Assembly: GCA_018398585.1 (NCBI GenBank)
Contig: JAGTTD010000003.1
Coordinates: 5,836,637 to 5,900,636 of the forward strand
Length of the DNA stretch: 64,000 bases
Origin: Simmondsia chinensis
Lineage: Eukaryota; Streptophyta; Magnoliopsida; Caryophyllales; Simmondsiaceae
Direction: 5' to 3'
In this document: positions 33,722-45,064 of the stretch, in pieces
Position numbering within the stretch: position 1 is the stretch's first letter
Layout: every line of letters starts with the position of its first letter
The notes under the pieces: generated by a model
Seen by the model: only the letters and a program-made list of their open reading frames with translations
What the model was told of the DNA's origin: nothing
Databases searched by the model: none
Position numbers and translations under genes: made by a program

Positions 33722-35357
33722 CGGGGGCTAGCCAGGCTGCCGGTCACGGTCCGGTGAAGCCGCGGCTGGGTGCATAGCGGCTGAGGTGCCAGAATCTGGT
33801 GCAAAGCAAGCGGAGCCATGGGGCCGGGCGGGACCAGAGCCGTACCGGTGAAAGGGCAAGAAGCAAGAGGTGATGAGAACACCTGACGAAGACGAGTCAT
33901 CGTTTCCTGAGAGAAATTACCCAACCGAGCAAAAGGAAAATCTGTTTCATCAAACACAACGTGTCTTGAAATAATGACTTTGTTAGTGGAAAGATCTAAG
34001 CATTTGTACCCTTTGTGATTCAGCGGATACCCCAGAAAAATACATAAAGTAGAACGAGGTGCAAGTTTAAGTGGAACAGTAGCAGTTAAATTAGGATACC
34101 AGGCACAACCAAAGACACGAAGGTGATCATAATGAACCTTTTGTTTATGCAAACGTTGATATGGAATCTTCTTCTTAATAATAGTGGAGGGCAATAAATT
34201 GACAATATGAGTAGTAGCCAAAACAGCCTCAACCTAATACTCCAGAGGCATACAAGCTTGAAAGAGGAGAGAACGCATCGTATTTCCAATAGTTCGGTGC
34301 ATGCGCTCAGCTTTCCCATTTTGTTGGGATGTGTGAGGACATGAAACCTGACTAAGAATCCCTTGTTGTACAAAAAGTGCATTAAAGTCATGGTTATTAT
34401 ATTCAGTCTCATTATCACACTGAAATTGTTTGACTTCCAAACCAAATTGATTTAATATAAGCGCCCAAAATTGGAGAAATAAATCAAACACATCGGATTT
34501 GGAGCGCATCGGGTAAATCCACACAAAATGACAATAATCATCCAAAAATAACAAATAATATTTATAACCACTGAAACTAAGGACAGGCGATGTCCATACA
34601 TCAGAATGAATAATGTCAAAGGGACGTGTAGTACTAGAAACAGACTTCTGAAAAGGTAAACTACTATGCTTGCCTAATTGACAAGCATGACACAAACTGG
34701 ACTCTATGGGACTGGAACAGGAAATAAATTTATGCTTAGCTAATGATGTAAAAACTAGCTCTCCTGGATGGCCTAAGCGAGGTGCCAAAGAGAAGAAGAG
34801 ACTCGGGAAGCGACGAATGATGTAGTGAGGGGTGGTGATCCTGGTACTGTAAAGAGAGGTCCCGGACTGACACAGGGGATGATGGTTGACTTCAGTTTAG
34901 GATTCTTGACAGAAAAACCAAAACAGTCAAATTCAAGAAGACAATTATTATCTGAACAAAATTCACGAACGGAAAGCAAAGTTTTGGAGAGACCAGGGAC
35001 AAAAAGAATGTTATTTAGAACAAATCGACTTGCATGAGTAGATATGAAACAAGACCCAGTACCAGCAATAGGAAGGCAAGCACCATTGCCAACTAAGATT
35101 TTATCAGACCCAGTATATGGAGATAAAGACGTTAGGATACCTGGATTGTTAGTCATGTGGGAGGAGGCCCCACTATCCACGACCCAAGATGGGTCAAGGG
35201 TAGGGGTGGAATAAGATTGTGGAGAGTACTGACTTGCATCAAAACCTGGATAGAAGCCATAGCCAGTGGTATAAACATTATTTGCAGGATGAAATTGTGT
35301 GTTAGAGACGTTACCACCCGAGGGACCAGAACCAAAGGAGGGAGGTCGATATGGCAT
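33691..35357 (-). pseudogene. copia protease and integrase
   Basis: 34773-35357 carries the protease motif WVVDSGASSHMTNNPG. 34234-34788 carries the integrase: HACQLGKHSSLPF (zinc motif), DIIHSDVWTSPVLSFSGYKY (first catalytic Asp), the second Asp in QFQCDNETEYNNHDF and the Glu in SQQNGKAERMHRTIGNTMRS. 33691-34221 carries the integrase C-terminal part with LRVFGCAWYPNL and ISRHVVFDETDFPFA. Two frame changes and a stop after MPLEY interrupt it. Confidence 0.92.
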
Positions 35358-36366
35358 GTTGAACTACGGGATAAATGGCATGTACGGTATTCCCCTGAAA
35401 TTCGGAGCCCGCATATTCGGCATCCATGGATTTGCATAACCACGATTGTTTTTACCCTGACCACGACCACTGCCGCGACCTCCACGACCACGGCCATTAT
35501 CGCGACCATTACCATCCGGATTCCCATAACCAGGCTGCTGTTGGTGAGCATGAAGAGCCTGCTGCTGGTGGTCGGTCGGTGCCTGTACGGCTGGCGCCGT
35601 CAGGACCGCCGGAGAAGGCGGCTATGGAGCCGGTGGTGTACCTGTTACGAGCAGAACGGATTGATTACCGGTACCGGTATTCTTAATCCGAGATTCTTCG
35701 TTCATCAACATGGACCGAGCCTCAATAAATGATGGAAGGGAGTACGAGACGTAATAGATGTACACAAAACACTGAAATCTTTTTCCTCAAAAAGACAGTC
35801 CACAGTGGCTAAAACCATATCAACATCAGTGATAGAGGCATTAACATATTTTAGGTTATTAGCCAGGGATTTAATTTGGTGAGATAGGCTAACTTGGAGA
35901 GATTGCCTTTCTTTATATTAGTTAATTCACGTTTAAATTGCAGTTGACGGGATTGTGCAAAATCAGTAAAAAGCCAAGAGATAGAGCCCCAAAGAATCGC
36001 AGCCGTGGCTTCATTGTCAGTGCCACACACAGCATTAGCGAGATCGGGGGAGATAGTACCTAGTATCTAGGAAATCAAAAGGTTATCAACCTATCTCCAA
36101 TAACGATAAAGAGGATCTGATGCAAGTGGTTGAGAGGAAGTGCCATCTAGATGATCATCCACAGCATAACCACGATAGGCAGAAAGAAAGGACCGGCGCC
36201 AAACGAGATATGTAGACGGATCATTGAGATCTAACGTTGAATAAATATGTTGTCGAATGTTGGAGATACTGAACGGCGTGGGGAGATTTAGGGAATTCAG
36301 GCCGCCAGAGGAGGAAGGCGGCATAGAGGTGGGAGAGCCATTGGTGGAAGAGTGGGTGTTGGCCAT
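35358..36366 (-). pseudogene. copia gag with degraded nucleic-acid-binding tail
   Basis: The start ATG at 36364-36366 opens MANTHSSTNGSPTSMPPSSS. A retrotransposon gag start follows (NIRQHIYSTLDLNDPSTYLV, WRRSFLSAYRGYAVDDHLDG). It is then broken by stops near 36088 and further on. The downstream part encodes a Gly/Arg-rich tail of the form GRDNGRGRGGRGSGRGQGKN instead of a clear CCHC knuckle, which is common in this lineage. Confidence 0.8.
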
Positions 36367-36498
36367 TGGAGTTGGGAGAGCTAGTGGTTGAAGAGGGGTG
36401 GCGGCAGCCGGCTAGAGAGAATAGGGTTTAGTGGTGGCGGCTAGGGTCTGGGGATGGCGGCTAGGGTTTGCCTTATTTTTACGAGAAAGCTAGGGTTA

Positions 36499-36510
36499 GC
36501 TCTGATACCA
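36499..36510 (-). other. Primer binding site of nested copia
   Basis: The minus strand reads TGGTATCAGAGC directly against the 5' LTR (36511). Confidence 0.95.
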
Positions 36511-36667
36511 TGTAGAAAGGTAAGTGTGGGGAATAATTGGTACTCCTAGAATAGGAGCCCTCTCGTATATTTATAATGTTTACAGAGAATATTAATTACA
36601 GATATGGAAAGCCCATTAGGCTTGATTCATATACAAATATAACCCACTATACAAATATACTCTAACA
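36511..36667 (-). repeat. 5' LTR of nested copia
   Basis: 157 bp, matching 31882-32038 except at four positions. Followed by GAAAC. Confidence 0.95.
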
Positions 36668-36803
36668 GAAACCATCTTAAAGATAGTGTGATCCGCACCT
36701 TGCTCAACTGTAACTTTATTGGCTTTCGTCATTTCCATGTGTTCTACGTAATATTTATGCTTTTATATGTTTTGTATATTATTTCTTGTATTTGGTTCCA
36801 ACA
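36668..36803 (+). repeat. 5' LTR of the LARD-like element, part 2
   Basis: Continues the outer LTR after the nested copia and matches 40592-40732, ending TTCCAACA (the partner ends TTCCGACA). Confidence 0.85.
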
Positions 36804-37887
36804 ATTTTAAGACGGTTCTAACTTCTTAAGGTAAATCTGGTAAGGTGAGCATCGTCTCTACTAATGTGAATAATTGTAGGGATCAAAACTTATGTACAAT
36901 GCCCAGCGTAATCCTAGAGGCTAAACAGTAAAAAAAAATATATATATATGAGCCTAAATCTTGAGCCAATATTGTAACTGACGAGCAATTCATGGTCTAA
37001 TGTTCTACATTAACCTTTGACACACGGATAATATACACATAGAATTGATGATCATACATTGAGAATATATATTGAGTACTAAAAGTGCGTGTCAGAAAAA
37101 TTTAAATCACCTCTTCCTTATTAAAGCATATTGAGTTTTGATGGTTATGATTTACGTTTATTGTTTGCCCAATGGTATAATATTGTAATACTACTTACGA
37201 TCTTTCGTTTTCTTATAATTGAAGCTATCATGTTCAATTTTTGTAAAACGTTATGAATATTATAAAAAAAAAAAAAAAAATAGATTTCTAGGTTGATTAG
37301 AGAAAAGCCAAAGGAAGAAGGAGAAATTTAGTAAGACAGAAATTTATTTGTGCCTGAACATGCTGGATTTTATCTAAAGTATATGGACAGGAGAGTGTGA
37401 GATGATCTCTTTGACATAATATAGCTCTTGTGCCTTTTATCTCAGCCAAAAAAAAAATGTTAGGTATTGTACTTGAGGACAAACAAAGCAATTCGTATTA
37501 AAATAATATCAAATTGTTATTATTGTTTTCTTTTTAATAATAGTTTCTTCAGTAGAATTTTTGGGCAATGTTAAACTTTGTGGTATTTTCTTGCTCTGGC
37601 TTGGCACGTCGAAAAATATTTGATGAAAAGAATCAAAATGTTAAATTGCTTGCATGTTAATATCCCATTGGTGCACTTACTTAGGCCTACTTTTGATTAT
37701 TAAATTGCACTGATTTTATTTTATAAGAATAACCCCACTGGTGTTGAAAATTTTAGTGATATAGATTGAAAACTCCCTCTTTGATAATATTGTTGCTATT
37801 TAGTTACACTTGATGATGAAACATTGAGATGATTATTAACCAACCATGCAGGTTGAGCTAGTAGTTCAACTTTTAAAAGCAAAGCAA

Positions 37888-38258
37888 CATATCCAGTGCC
37901 TCAAGGGCTCCCGGTTAAGTAGGACTGGGGGGGACACTACAAGAAAACAGATTTTTGGCAACGAGATTTGGCAACAGTAAAAAATGTCGTTGGCAAAAAC
38001 ATATTTTAGACAACGACAACAAAACGGCGTTGCTAAACAACCATCTTGGCCAACGACAAAATAATCCGTTGCTAAATACATATTTTTCGCAGCGGTAATT
38101 CCTATCATTGCAAAAGCTGACTTGTTTTTTGGCAACAACAATGAGTAGGCGTACTACTCCTGAAGAGAGGTTGTTTCCGAGTGCCAACCTGAGGGTGAGG
38201 ATTTCTCGGGAGGTCACCCATCCTGGTACTGCTCTCAGCCAAGCACGTTTTTAATGTC
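37888..38258 (-). mobile_element. 5S rRNA-headed SINE, copy 2, split by a CACTA terminus
   Basis: On the minus strand 38190-38256 reads TTAAAAACGTGCTTGGCTGA, GAGCAGTACCAGGATGGGTG and ACCTCCCGAGAAATCCTC. This matches the 3' half of plant 5S rRNA, which contains the internal promoter. It continues through GGTTGGCACTCGGAAACAAC into an Au-like body. After the CACTA insert (37935 to about 38142) the tail resumes as GGGAGCCCTTGAGGCACTGG ATAT, matching the tail of copy 1. Confidence 0.72.
37935..38142 (+). mobile_element. CACTA transposon terminus (fragment)
   Basis: Starts CACTACAAGAAAACAG, the classic plant CACTA end. Subterminal words such as GGCAACGAGATTTGGCAACA, CGTTGGC and CCGTTGC(T) follow. 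The opposite end is not found nearby, so most of the element is lost. Its end sequence differs from that of the 9136-14236 element, so it is another family. Confidence 0.7.
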
Positions 38259-40096
38259 GAACTAATATGGTTGAGTGAATTATTGTTTGACTTTGGATTA
38301 TAATGAGTGAATTAGTTCACAACTACAAATTTGTCTCACCAAAATGGTCACCTTCATAAGCAAAGCGAAGCGAACTATTTATGAAGGTTCATAAGCACTT
38401 ACCTTCATCAGTGAACTCGATGAACGGAAAGCTAAGTACAAAATTTGGATCACCACATACACGGCAATCAACAACCTTGAACCCAATGATGTCACATACA
38501 CCAGCATAGTATTATATCTATTGAAAGAAGTAGAATGAGATCATATCTCATGACATTATAACTATTGATCATGTGTGTAATCCATTTAGTGAAATATACT
38601 TCTCCTTATTTCTAAATAGTGGGGTTAACTAGACTATAAATATTTGGAGATTCCTGGTGCATATTCTTTGAGGAATAAAGATCATGAAATAAAGGATAAG
38701 AAAATTTTGTATTGCTCCTTTGTTTACATGATGGTATTATTAGGCCTTGTCTTGTCTAGGTAGAACATAATCCAAAAACTTTGGATAATGTAGCACCAAT
38801 GAAAAATAGGTCATAATTATATGAGCTCCATGAGAGTCCTTGTCAAGGCCTTTGGCAATACTGTTTGTCTAAAGGATATATTGCAAATGAAAGCAGCACG
38901 TGAGTCGACATTCCAAACACAATTATGATTGGCTTTAGTTGATCAACGAGTGATGCTAATTAAAGAAAATTGTCAAACAATTCATTGTTTAGTTGGTGGT
39001 TACTCCCTTAATATAGTCGATGTGATAGATAAGGGAGTATATTGAATTGCAAAGTTGATCACAAAGACAAAGGAAAAGCGCTAACCATATCGCCTTATAT
39101 GTATATTTCTTGATTTCATACTCTTGAGTGTAGGTGTGTTGTTGGAGCATATACCTTGACGTGTTATATGATTGGCACCAGGTTATGAATGAGCTAATCA
39201 TGGGATAGTGGCATCTTGAACTTTGATCCGTTGTCCATGATGGACATCACCATAATGTGGCTTGTGAGTTTAGTATTGGGCGAGCATCAAAGGCTATGCA
39301 ATGCCAATGATGCAAGGAAGTGATGACAAATCTCATGTCGTTTGGAAAAATGATGGAAAAGATATATTACACAGCTTTACTTGTGCCATTATGGTTAGAT
39401 ATGTATGGAAAAGTGTAAGATAAATACCATAAGAATGGTAAGTCCAAATTTGTTGCTAAAGGCGCCACTAATGATATCATATGGTTTGAGGGCATAAAAG
39501 CTCTAGCTAGAGTTAAGATCTGGATAGCATCGAGGGGGATGAGACTTAAACTCAAAGAAGAAATTGGTCACCTATGAGGATATCCTGAAAAAGGACAAAC
39601 GAATCGTAGAGTGATTGGGGATTGAGCATGCATTTTATTTTATTTTAGGTCATGCCTATGGTGTGGCATGCTTACTTGTGGCAATGTTGAGGTTGAGCTA
39701 GCTATACTCTTAATGAGGTCTATAGCCCCTATGTTGGGGTGAGGTGTATGGCCACGAGTACACTCCTAATAGACTCACCTATATGAGTGTGGAAGTAAGG
39801 CCGCCTTCTTTGAGAGTTTGCGCGAACTCTCAAGAGCACTCGTGAATCTAGTATGATGCACAAGGCTGTAATGTGCACACTTTAGAGAGCCTATAAGGCA
39901 CCTCGGACACCAGATATGTGAAGCACTCTACATGCCCTCAAGCAACCAAGGTCTAAAGGCTAAGTCCACCGTGGTTCTAGTATGAGAGTTGCTGAACTAT
40001 TAAGTGAGGGTTTAAAGGCATTGCCACTCTTATAATGCATGGGGCCCTCACTTAGCCAAAGTTTTTCAATAGAAAAATATAGCTTCCGTTTTTTAT

Positions 40097-40113
40097 TAAA
40101 ATAAGTGGGGGAA
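40097..40113 (+). other. Polypurine tract of LARD-like element
   Basis: AAAATAAGTGGGGGAA directly precedes the 3' LTR. Confidence 0.8.
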
Positions 40114-40732
40114 TGTTGGATATTTTAATAAAAAAATAATTCTTTTAATAGTGATTTTGAAATTTCATGTAGTAATGTTATTTATAATCTTTAATTGTTG
40201 ATAAATTTATATTGAAATACCAATAATTATATTCTCCCTTTTTATTGATGAAATTTAATAAAATATCCTTTAAGAGGGTTATTTTAATGTAAACGTTCAA
40301 GGTCCTCAATGTTGCTTTTATTGTCAAAGTTAATGCAAGCATATGATTGTTCTAGGCGTATAAAGCTTTGGTTCTCTTGCAAATGTTGTATGTGAGTTTT
40401 TTCTTTTAAAAAAACACAACTATTTTACTTTATTTTTTATGGTTTCCTTTGCTATTTTGGCTAAGGAAGATGTTGGGGAGGCTCTACCTTTCAAGGTTAT
40501 GCAAACCTAAAAAGTGTCAACAGAGGTCGGGCGTTGTATCCTAGAGGCTGCGCGTCGGTATCTGCTGCACCGACTTAGATCCGAGAGGGGCGCGAAACCA
40601 TCTTAAAGAAAGCATGATTCGTGCCTCGCTCAACTGTGATGACTTTATTGGCTTTCATCATTTCCATGTGTTCTAGGTAATATCCCTCCTTTTATATGTT
40701 TTGTATATTATTTCCTATATTTGGTTCCGACA
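40114..40732 (+). repeat. 3' LTR of LARD-like element
   Basis: 619 bp, TGTTGGATATTT...TTCCGACA, followed by TCATG (40733-40737), the duplicate of 31344-31348. Confidence 0.9.
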
Positions 40733-40766
40733 TCATGTTTTTGTGGTATGTAGTCTATGTATATCA

Positions 40767-41247
40767 TGCAGCCGCACTTCAATTTTTGGCGGCTTAAATG
40801 TCTAATGGGTCCATGCAGCTCAGCGCCACCAAGATGGGCAGCTTGGCGGATTGGAGTAGGTGAGACGCCTAGCTTGGCGAGTTGGGGAACACATGCCAGG
40901 CAGCAAGAAGAGTTTTACATTAATTAAAAGACTTCAGCTTAGATTAGATTAGAAGATAATTAGTAGTTTTTTTAGCTAATTACTGGTTGGATTTGTATTT
41001 ATCCTTTTAAGTATTAGTATTTTATCTTAGATGAATTAGCTCCTCTATTTAATAAATAAGAGACCAAGGGTTTTTCATTCATTCAATTGCTTAGAAATTT
41101 ATCCCTTTTTATGTATTTTCTCTAATTATTGGAATGTGAGAATTTAGTTAGACTTATTCCCCTTTGTTCTTAATTGTTTTTGTAATAAGAATTTAAAAAA
41201 AGGCTGTTGAACCTTTCATTTCCTTAAATTTTGGTATACGCGCTGCA
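40767..41247 (+). repeat. 5' LTR of degenerate gypsy
   Basis: 481 bp with a typical AAGAAGAGTTTTACATTAATT block shared with the 3' LTR. Confidence 0.82.
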
Positions 41248-41252
41248 TTAGC

Positions 41253-41264
41253 TGGTGTCAAAGC
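41253..41264 (+). other. Decayed primer binding site
   Basis: TGGTGTCAAAGC differs from TGGTATCAGAGC at two positions and lies five bases after the LTR. Confidence 0.7.
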
Positions 41265-41281
41265 GCATAATGATTTCTAAG

Positions 41282-42474
41282 ATGGCTCATAGGCGACAAA
41301 GGTACATCGTCGTTGGAAACGTATACAAGCGTGATTTTCAACATTGGCTTAAGAGGAGATTCGAGGACACGGAAGAGAAATTCCAGCGAATTGAACTGTG
41401 CTTGGTTCAATTAAGGGCAAATCCCAATCAAGCACCGACAGGTCAGCCTCAAAACCCGCTAGTTTTGGGGTGGCAAGGAAGATACGAAAGAGAGTTTCCG
41501 CAACCCATTCCCGGAAGTTGAGATTCAGGAGTGGTGCACGCGGAGGGCTCGACCATGCACCAGAGGTGTGATGATTGGAGGTGGGAGTCCAAGCTTCAAA
41601 TTGAAATTCCAGAGTTTAGAGGAGGAGGTCGACCAAAGGATTTCTTGGATTGGCTTGCTGCAGTGGAAGAAGTGCTCAAGTTCAAGGAGGTTCCGGAGCA
41701 CAAGCAGGCTCCATTGGTTGCTACTCGATTGAGGGATAGGGATGCCACCCAGTGGCCACAGCTAAAGCATACCCCAACTTAGGTAAGCTAAGTCGAAGAT
41801 TGAGACATGGGAAAAGATGGAGAAGCACATGCGAAACACTTTCCTTCCCCACAATCATGCTAATGTGATGTATCATTGCCTTCTGAGCTTGCATCGGGGT
41901 TCTCATACCATGGAGGAGTACATGGCAGAATTCTAGTCTCTAGTTGTCAGGAAAGACTTGGCGGAGTCAAAGGAGAAGTTGGTAGGTTGAAGGAGCCGAT
42001 ACAAGAGATGTTAAACATGTTTGACATCTTTTCATTCTCTCAGTCTCAGAAGCAAGTCATAGGGCTATGAACGTCGAAAACCAACAAAGGTAAAGTCAAG
42101 TTGCTGGTACATGGAACACCTAGGACAGTGGGCGTGACCAGGTAAAACAAACAACCAACTCGGATATGCAAGGGAAGCTAGTCACGACCAACCCTAGAAA
42201 ATCGAGTATCCAAGAATTGGCGAGTAGCTCAAGAACCCGTTGTTTCAAGTGTGAAGAGATGGGGCATTGTGCCATCGAGTGTCGAAAGGGTGACAAACCG
42301 AGCAAAGGGTTGTACATCGAAGATCTCCATGCTGAGGATGGCGTGGTAGTTGAGGAGGAGGCATACGACGAGTTGACGCCAAATGGTGAAGAAGAAGTTA
42401 AGGGTGACAAGGGCTGCATACTTGTGGCGAGACGAGTCTGTTTCGCAAGTAAGGAATCAGAGGGAGCCAACTAG
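41282..42474 (+). pseudogene. gypsy gag with zinc knuckle
   Basis: The likely start is the ATG at 41282 (MAHRRQRYIVVGNVYKRDFQ). After a stop (41519-41521) the same frame gives LQIEIPEFRGGGRPKDFLDW and LAAVEEVLKFKEVPEHKQAP, the capsid signature of plant gypsy gag. Further frames give EKHMRKTFLPHNHANVM and HTMEEYMAEF. The zinc knuckle CFKCEEMGHCAIECRK is at about 42238-42285. At least two frameshifts and several stops are present. Confidence 0.85.
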
Positions 42475-42489
42475 CTGCGGAGAAACATC

Positions 42490-42880
42490 TTCCAGATGAC
42501 ATGCGCTATTGGCGGGAGGGTGTCATGTCTAGTGATTGAATTGGAAGTTGTGAGAACTTTATCTACGAAGAAACTGTTCAAAAGCTAGGGTTGAAGATGG
42601 AGGATCATCCGAACCCATACAAGTTATCTTCACTTAAGAAATGAAACTAGGTAACAATATCTAAACATTGTCTAGTTAACTTTTTGATTGGGACAAAGTA
42701 CAGGGATGGAGTTTGGTGTGATGTTATTGTCATGGATGTGTGTCATTTGCTATTGGGGCAACCATGGCAATTCAACAGAGGCGCTATCCACGATGGATGA
42801 CAGAATATCTATAGCTTCGTGTTTGAAGGCATAAACATAGTTTTGTTTCCTAAAAGGAAGAAATTTCGCATCCGAAGAAG
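42490..42880 (+). pseudogene. gypsy protease region
   Basis: Frames 42494-42880 read MTCAIGGRVSCLVIE, then GSCENFIYEETVQKLGLKME with a stop just ahead of the usual active-site D-S-G, then WCDVIVMDVCHLLLGQPWQF and NIYSFVFEGINIVLFPK. The HLLLG(Q/R)PWQ block is diagnostic of this gypsy protease group. Confidence 0.8.
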
Positions 42881-43139
42881 ACTGAAAATCCAAAGTCCCA
42901 GGTTAGAACTTTGCTCGCCAAGGAAGTTGGCAGGAACAAGAAGGAAGTTGTACTAATGGGCGAGAAATGCAAGACAGGACAGGGAAAAGAGCCAAAAGAG
43001 GTGACAAGTACTGTGTTGCCAGTGGGGAATAGTCCACATTGGGTAGATCAAGTGTCGGGAGATGCCTCACCAGATAGGCTCCATTATCGAGTGAGCCTTG
43101 CAAATCTTGAGGAACCTTGACATCGAGTGTTCATAGTTT

Positions 43140-43640
43140 TCTTAACGCCAAGGAAGGGCGAAACTTGGCGAAAGAATGTTGGCAGTAGAGCAACCAACTA
43201 GATCACCATATGTTATGGGTTTTACACACTACAGGTGGATGGTCAAGCAGAGGTGGCGAGAAGAATGTTGGGTGTCCTTATCCGAATTTCTTATTGTCGA
43301 GCATGTCAAAAGATTGGAGTAGGTGTTATGTCACACCGAGTTGACTTATTACGGCTTGATTAATCTAAGCACAGGGTCCCGTCATTCAGGATCGTCCATC
43401 GAGTTACTCTTTGTTCACCCATACACCTTGTGCCAGTGTTAGATATTGTCCATCCACATGAAAAGGCGGAACACTTTATTTCAAACCATCAAGTAGAACA
43501 TGAACAGATTTGAGGGTTGTTGCCTAAAGCACGCACCAGATGCAAGAAGGTGCAAATAATGATTTCCGGCAGGTTCCTCACATTGGCGAGAGTGGTTCGA
43601 ACGAAGCCGTGGCGAACTCGTGGGCAAAGTCACTCCAACT
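43140..43640 (+). pseudogene. Integrase C-terminal remnant
   Basis: QVDGQAEVARRMLGVLIRIS near 43231-43290 corresponds to the (T/V)DGQ(T/A)EVxNRxLGxLLR block after the integrase catalytic Glu. Text like PSFRIVHRVTLCSPIHLVPV, and KAEHFISNHQVEHEQI with ARTRCKKV, fits the C-terminal part. The catalytic core and RT are gone. Confidence 0.6.
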
Positions 43641-43850
43641 TGGGGAGGATGATGCAATCCACATCTTGGCAAAACAGGCTACAACCCGCATCTTGGCAGA
43701 TTGGGTCAACAGTCCACCTCCGAGGAAGCTTAGCAAGTTGGAGCTTGGCGAGATGGGAAGCAAGCACATGGGAACATGACTTGGGAAGAATAGCCTAGAA
43801 GATCCTTTGGTGAATTCAAGGGCGAATTCTCCCCAATCCCGAGAGGATGA

Positions 43851-44329
43851 TGCAGTCACACTTCAATTTTTAGCAGCTTACATGTCAGATGGGTCTAGGC
43901 GAGTCTGCGCTACCAAGATGGGTAGCTTGGCGGATTGGAGTAGGTGAGATGCCTGTCTTGGCAAGTTGGCAGGTACATAGCAGGCAGCAAGAAGAGTTTT
44001 ACATTAATTAAAAGTCTTTGGCTTATATTAGATTAGAAGATAATTATTAATTGTTTTAAATAATTATTAGTTATTTTTATATTTATCCTTTTAATTTTTA
44101 GTCTTTTAGTTTAAATGAATTAACTCCTCTATTTAAGAAGGGAAGACCTAGGGTTTTTCCTTCATTCAATTGCTTAGAAATTTATCCCTTTTATGTGTTA
44201 TTTCTAATTCTCGGGGTGTGAGAATATAGTTAAACTTATTCCCCTTTGTTTTTAATTATTTTGGAAATAAAAATTTAAAAGAAGGCTGTTGAACCTTCCA
44301 TCTCCCTAAATTTCTGTATTGGTGTTGCA
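43851..44329 (+). repeat. 3' LTR of degenerate gypsy
   Basis: 479 bp homologous to 40767-41247; preceded by the purine tract GAGAGGATGA. Confidence 0.82.
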
Positions 44330-44810
44330 TTAGTACATTCATAGGAATGATGTGGTATTCAAAAATAGAGTATTCTGAATTTGACCAGTACCATTGAATT
44401 TAAAATTGTGCTCTTAGGTTTGGGTGGTCAAGCAACTTCTTATGTCAAATATTAAACCGGAAATCCTTTCGAGAAAGATTGTGGATTTCACTTAGAGAAA
44501 AAGTATTTAAAATGGATAATTATGGTGCAACATTGAGCAAAGCTTGAAAGTAGTGATTGTAAAAGTGGTATTCTAAAAGTTTAAGCTATGGGTGAAGGTC
44601 ATGTTGGTCTTATAAGTGAATCTTTTCAAAATCAATGGGTGTGGTAAAATTCAATAAAGCAAAGTTTGACGAGACACCATTCCAAAAAAGTTCAATGAGA
44701 TACTGTCAATATTAAATAATGTTATATATTTTTAGTATTTAAATGGATTATAAATTTGGGTTATATATTCATAAATAAATATGGATTAAGATGAATTTTA
44801 CAAAATAGGG
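44330..44810. other. Spacer, nothing recognised
   Basis: AT-rich without convincing open frames or repeats, except the last 40 bp, which recur at 46630-46672 beside another LTR copy. Confidence 0.4.
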
Positions 44811-44815
44811 CCTAG

Positions 44816-44956
44816 TGTTCGAGTATATATTTATATAATTGTGTATATAGGCCCATTGGGCTCTAGACTTTTTGTTATGTTCATAATATCTTGTATTCTT
44901 CTATTATAAATATACAAGAGGGTACCAATATTTTGAGTGCTTTGTACTATTTTACA
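44816..44956 (+). repeat. LTR copy 1 of rearranged copia
   Basis: TGTTCGAGTATATATTTAT...TATTTTACA followed by a mutated primer site TGCTATCAGAGT. Confidence 0.85.
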
Positions 44957-45064
44957 TGCTATCAGAGTCAAATTAGCTCTCTCGTATCCTCTTTCTTCTA
45001 AAGAAAAAAACACTCATCATATCCTAGATTTACAAACACTAGTCTCTCGTATCCTCGCATTCAT

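Larger units (their letters stand above)
31882..36667 (-). mobile_element. Ale/Retrofit-type Ty1/copia element, young, nested
   Basis: 157-bp LTRs at 31882-32038 and 36511-36667 with four mismatches by eye, and perfect GAAAC target duplications (31877-31881 and 36668-36672). Primer site and polypurine tract are present. Gag, protease, integrase, RT and RNase H follow in copia order on the minus strand. Short LTRs and about 4.8 kb total fit the Ale/Retrofit lineage. Several stops and frame changes, mainly in gag, make this copy probably inactive. Confidence 0.95.
36804..40113 (+). other. Interior of LARD-like element, no coding sequence recognised
   Basis: Mostly AT-rich with no gag or pol motif in any frame. 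It contains an A tract (37262-37279), a CACTA terminus (37935), a 5S-headed SINE (37888-38258) and a moderately GC-rich tail (39640-40075) before the polypurine tract. The tail may hold packaging or structural sequence; that is inference. Confidence 0.6.
31349..40732 (+). mobile_element. Non-autonomous LTR retrotransposon (LARD-like), 5' LTR split by a nested copia
   Basis: LTRs of 620-665 bp: 31349-36803 (without the nested element) and 40114-40732, both starting TGTTGGATATTTTAATAAA. The 5-bp duplication TCATG flanks the whole element (31344-31348 and 40733-40737). A polypurine tract at 40097-40113 sets plus orientation. The 3.3-kb interior has no recognisable gag or pol. No initiator-Met primer site was found after the 5' LTR. 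Confidence 0.88.
40767..44329 (+). mobile_element. Degenerate Ty3/gypsy element lacking RT and RNase H
   Basis: LTRs at 40767-41247 and 43851-44329 are clear homologues (TGCAG(C/T)C(G/A)CACTTCAATTTT start, TTGCA or CTGCA end). The interior keeps gag, zinc knuckle, protease and an integrase tail in order on the plus strand. It jumps from protease to the integrase end near 43140 with no RT. No matching target duplication was seen, so the edges may have decayed or recombined. Confidence 0.85.

Noticed and set aside
39640..40075. Host gene exon in the tail of the LARD-like element
   Set aside because: Moderate GC but no sustained reading frame or splice pattern; it lies between an element interior and its polypurine tract.
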